Source: Deltaproteobacteria bacterium | Lineage (GTDB): Bacteria; Desulfobacterota; Desulfobacteria; Desulfobacterales; Desulfatirhabdiaceae | Reading direction: 5' to 3' | Assembly: GCA_021778975.1 (NCBI GenBank) | Contig: JAJYBO010000198.1 | Location: forward strand, 1 to 5,820 | DNA length: 5,820 bases | Shown here: piece after piece, positions 5,033 to 5,820 of the stretch | Layout of the letters: each line of letters opens with the position of its first letter | Position numbering within the stretch: the first letter of the stretch is position 1 | The notes under the pieces: model-generated | The model's input: only the letters and a program-made list of their open reading frames with translations | Databases searched by the model: none | What the model was told of the DNA's origin: nothing | Program-made: the position numbers and the translations under genes

Positions 5033-5820
5033 ATGAGCTTACTGGGCAAACAGATTCGGATGGAACGCATCATCAACCGGAATACTAGAAAAACGGTCAT
5101 TGTCCCCATGGATCACGGCATGTCCATCGGGCCGATCCCGGGCTTGATCAACGTCAAGGACGCGGTTCAGAAAGTCGCCGAAGGCGGGGCCAACGCCATT
5201 GTCGAACACAAGGGGCTGGTCAAGTCCGGTCACCGGGGAAGCGGTAAGGATATCGGTCTGATCATTCATCTGTCCGCATCCACAAGTCTTTCGGTATATC
5301 CCAACGCCAAAACCCTGGTATGCTCCGTCGAAGAAGCCCTGAAGCTGGGCGCGGATGCGGTATCCATCCATGTCAATCTGGGAAACGGCGGCGAAAAAGA
5401 GATGCTCCACGATTTCGGAAAGGTCAGTTATGAAGCCCGGACGTGGGGAATGCCCCTTCTGGCCATGATCTATCCCAGGGGGGAGAAAATCAAAAATGAA
5501 TACGACGTCAGCGTCATCAAACATGCGGCGCGGGTCGGCGATGAAATGGGAGCGGATATCGTGAAGGTCTCCTATACCGGATCCACAGAATCTTTTCGGG
5601 AAGTCGTTCAGGGGTGTTCGGTGCCGGTGGTGATTGCAGGAGGTCCTAAAATGAATTCCGACATTGATATTCTGGAAATGGTCAAGGGCGCCATGGACGC
5701 CGGCGGCGCAGGCGCATCCATCGGCAGAAATGTGTTTCAGCATCATAACCCCACGGCAATGGTCATGGCGATATCGGCCATCGTTCACAGCGGCGCGGAT
5801 GTGGACACCGCCCTGTCCTT
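5033..5820 (+). CDS. aroA': 2-amino-3,7-dideoxy-D-threo-hept-6-ulosonate (ADH) synthase, class I aldolase family (3' end cut)
   Basis: The 262 visible codons cover nearly all of a DhnA-type class I aldolase; M. jannaschii MJ0400 has about 273 residues. VPMDHG (24-29, Asp27), AMIYPRGE (Tyr147) and DIVKVSYTG (Lys178, the Schiff-base lysine) match the Asp/Tyr/Lys catalytic set. The 31-residue Tyr-to-Lys distance equals that recalled for MJ0400 and the Thermoproteus FBP aldolase. IAGGPKMN (201-208) and AGGAGASIGRNVFQH (223-237) form the phosphate-binding end of the barrel. ADH synthase condenses a ketofructose phosphate with aspartate semialdehyde; AroB' then gives 3-dehydroquinate for aromatic amino acids. 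The N-terminus (GKQIRMERIINRNTRKTVIV) resembles ADH synthases, and the Phe/Tyr attenuator upstream favours this over fructose-bisphosphate aldolase, the main alternative. AAGGAG (5021-5026), 6 nt before the ATG, fixes the start. Regulation is expected by attenuation in the 240-nt leader. An aroB' partner is not visible; it may lie beyond the edge. Confidence 0.85.
   Translation, partial: MSLLGKQIRMERIINRNTRKTVIVPMDHGMSIGPIPGLINVKDAVQKVAEGGANAIVEHKGLVKSGHRGSGKDIGLIIHLSASTSLSVYPNAKTLVCSVEEALKLGADAVSIHVNLGNGGEKEMLHDFGKVSYEARTWGMPLLAMIYPRGEKIKNEYDVSVIKHAARVGDEMGADIVKVSYTGSTESFREVVQGCSVPVVIAGGPKMNSDIDILEMVKGAMDAGGAGASIGRNVFQHHNPTAMVMAISAIVHSGADVDTALS

Noticed and set aside
5039..5788. Long minus-strand open frame of 249 codons.
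   Set aside because: It lies fully antisense to the ADH synthase gene, whose motifs and ribosome binding site are clear. Its His/Asp-rich translation matches no family I know and looks like a shadow of biased codon use.
5033..5820. Fructose-1,6-bisphosphate aldolase class I (DhnA) as the primary call.
   Set aside because: The catalytic Asp/Tyr/Lys set is shared, but the N-terminal sequence is closer to ADH synthases and the Phe/Tyr leader fits aromatic synthesis. It is kept as an alternative.

Overview
The window looks like a stretch of a mid-GC, Gram-negative bacterial chromosome, most likely a sulfate-reducing Desulfobacterota (former Deltaproteobacteria). That placement is inference. It rests on an archaeal-type aromatic pathway enzyme sitting in an otherwise bacterial gene set, together with a TPR-glycosyltransferase, an NtrB/ZraS-like histidine kinase and a spore-photoproduct-lyase-like radical SAM protein. 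No rRNA, tRNA, mobile element or CRISPR array was seen.

Minus strand, 4624 down to 1: three tightly packed genes that look like one operon. The first is a 684-residue protein with about eleven TPR repeats followed by a GT9-like glycosyltransferase domain (2570-4624). Its stop codon shares bases with the ribosome binding site of a 486-residue membrane histidine kinase (1096-2556). The kinase stop overlaps by 4 bp (ATGA) the start of a radical SAM protein of the spore photoproduct lyase family (1099 to the left edge, 366 codons visible). By alignment from memory, that protein lacks two of the hydrogen-transfer residues of true spore photoproduct lyase. No response regulator is visible for the kinase.

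Divergent intergenic region, 4625-5032: this holds the most interesting element. A promoter with a perfect TTGACA box (4760) is followed by a 25-codon leader ORF (4819-4896). Residues 9-17 of the leader are FYYGYFYYF, eight aromatic residues in nine. The end of the leader ORF can pair over 16 bp with the 5' arm of a perfect 12-bp terminator hairpin (4922-4952 plus a T run). This is the architecture of a transcription attenuator that senses Phe and Tyr supply. A second terminator-like hairpin (4962-4998) follows, and its 5' arm is complementary to the 3' arm of the first, so the two may switch together.

Plus strand, 5033 to the right edge: a class I aldolase of the ADH synthase (AroA') type, 262 codons visible and nearly complete. 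This enzyme enters the archaeal-style route to 3-dehydroquinate and then the aromatic amino acids. The aromatic leader and the enzyme identification support each other: low charged tRNA-Phe or tRNA-Tyr would stall the ribosome, open the terminators and raise expression of the first step of aromatic synthesis.
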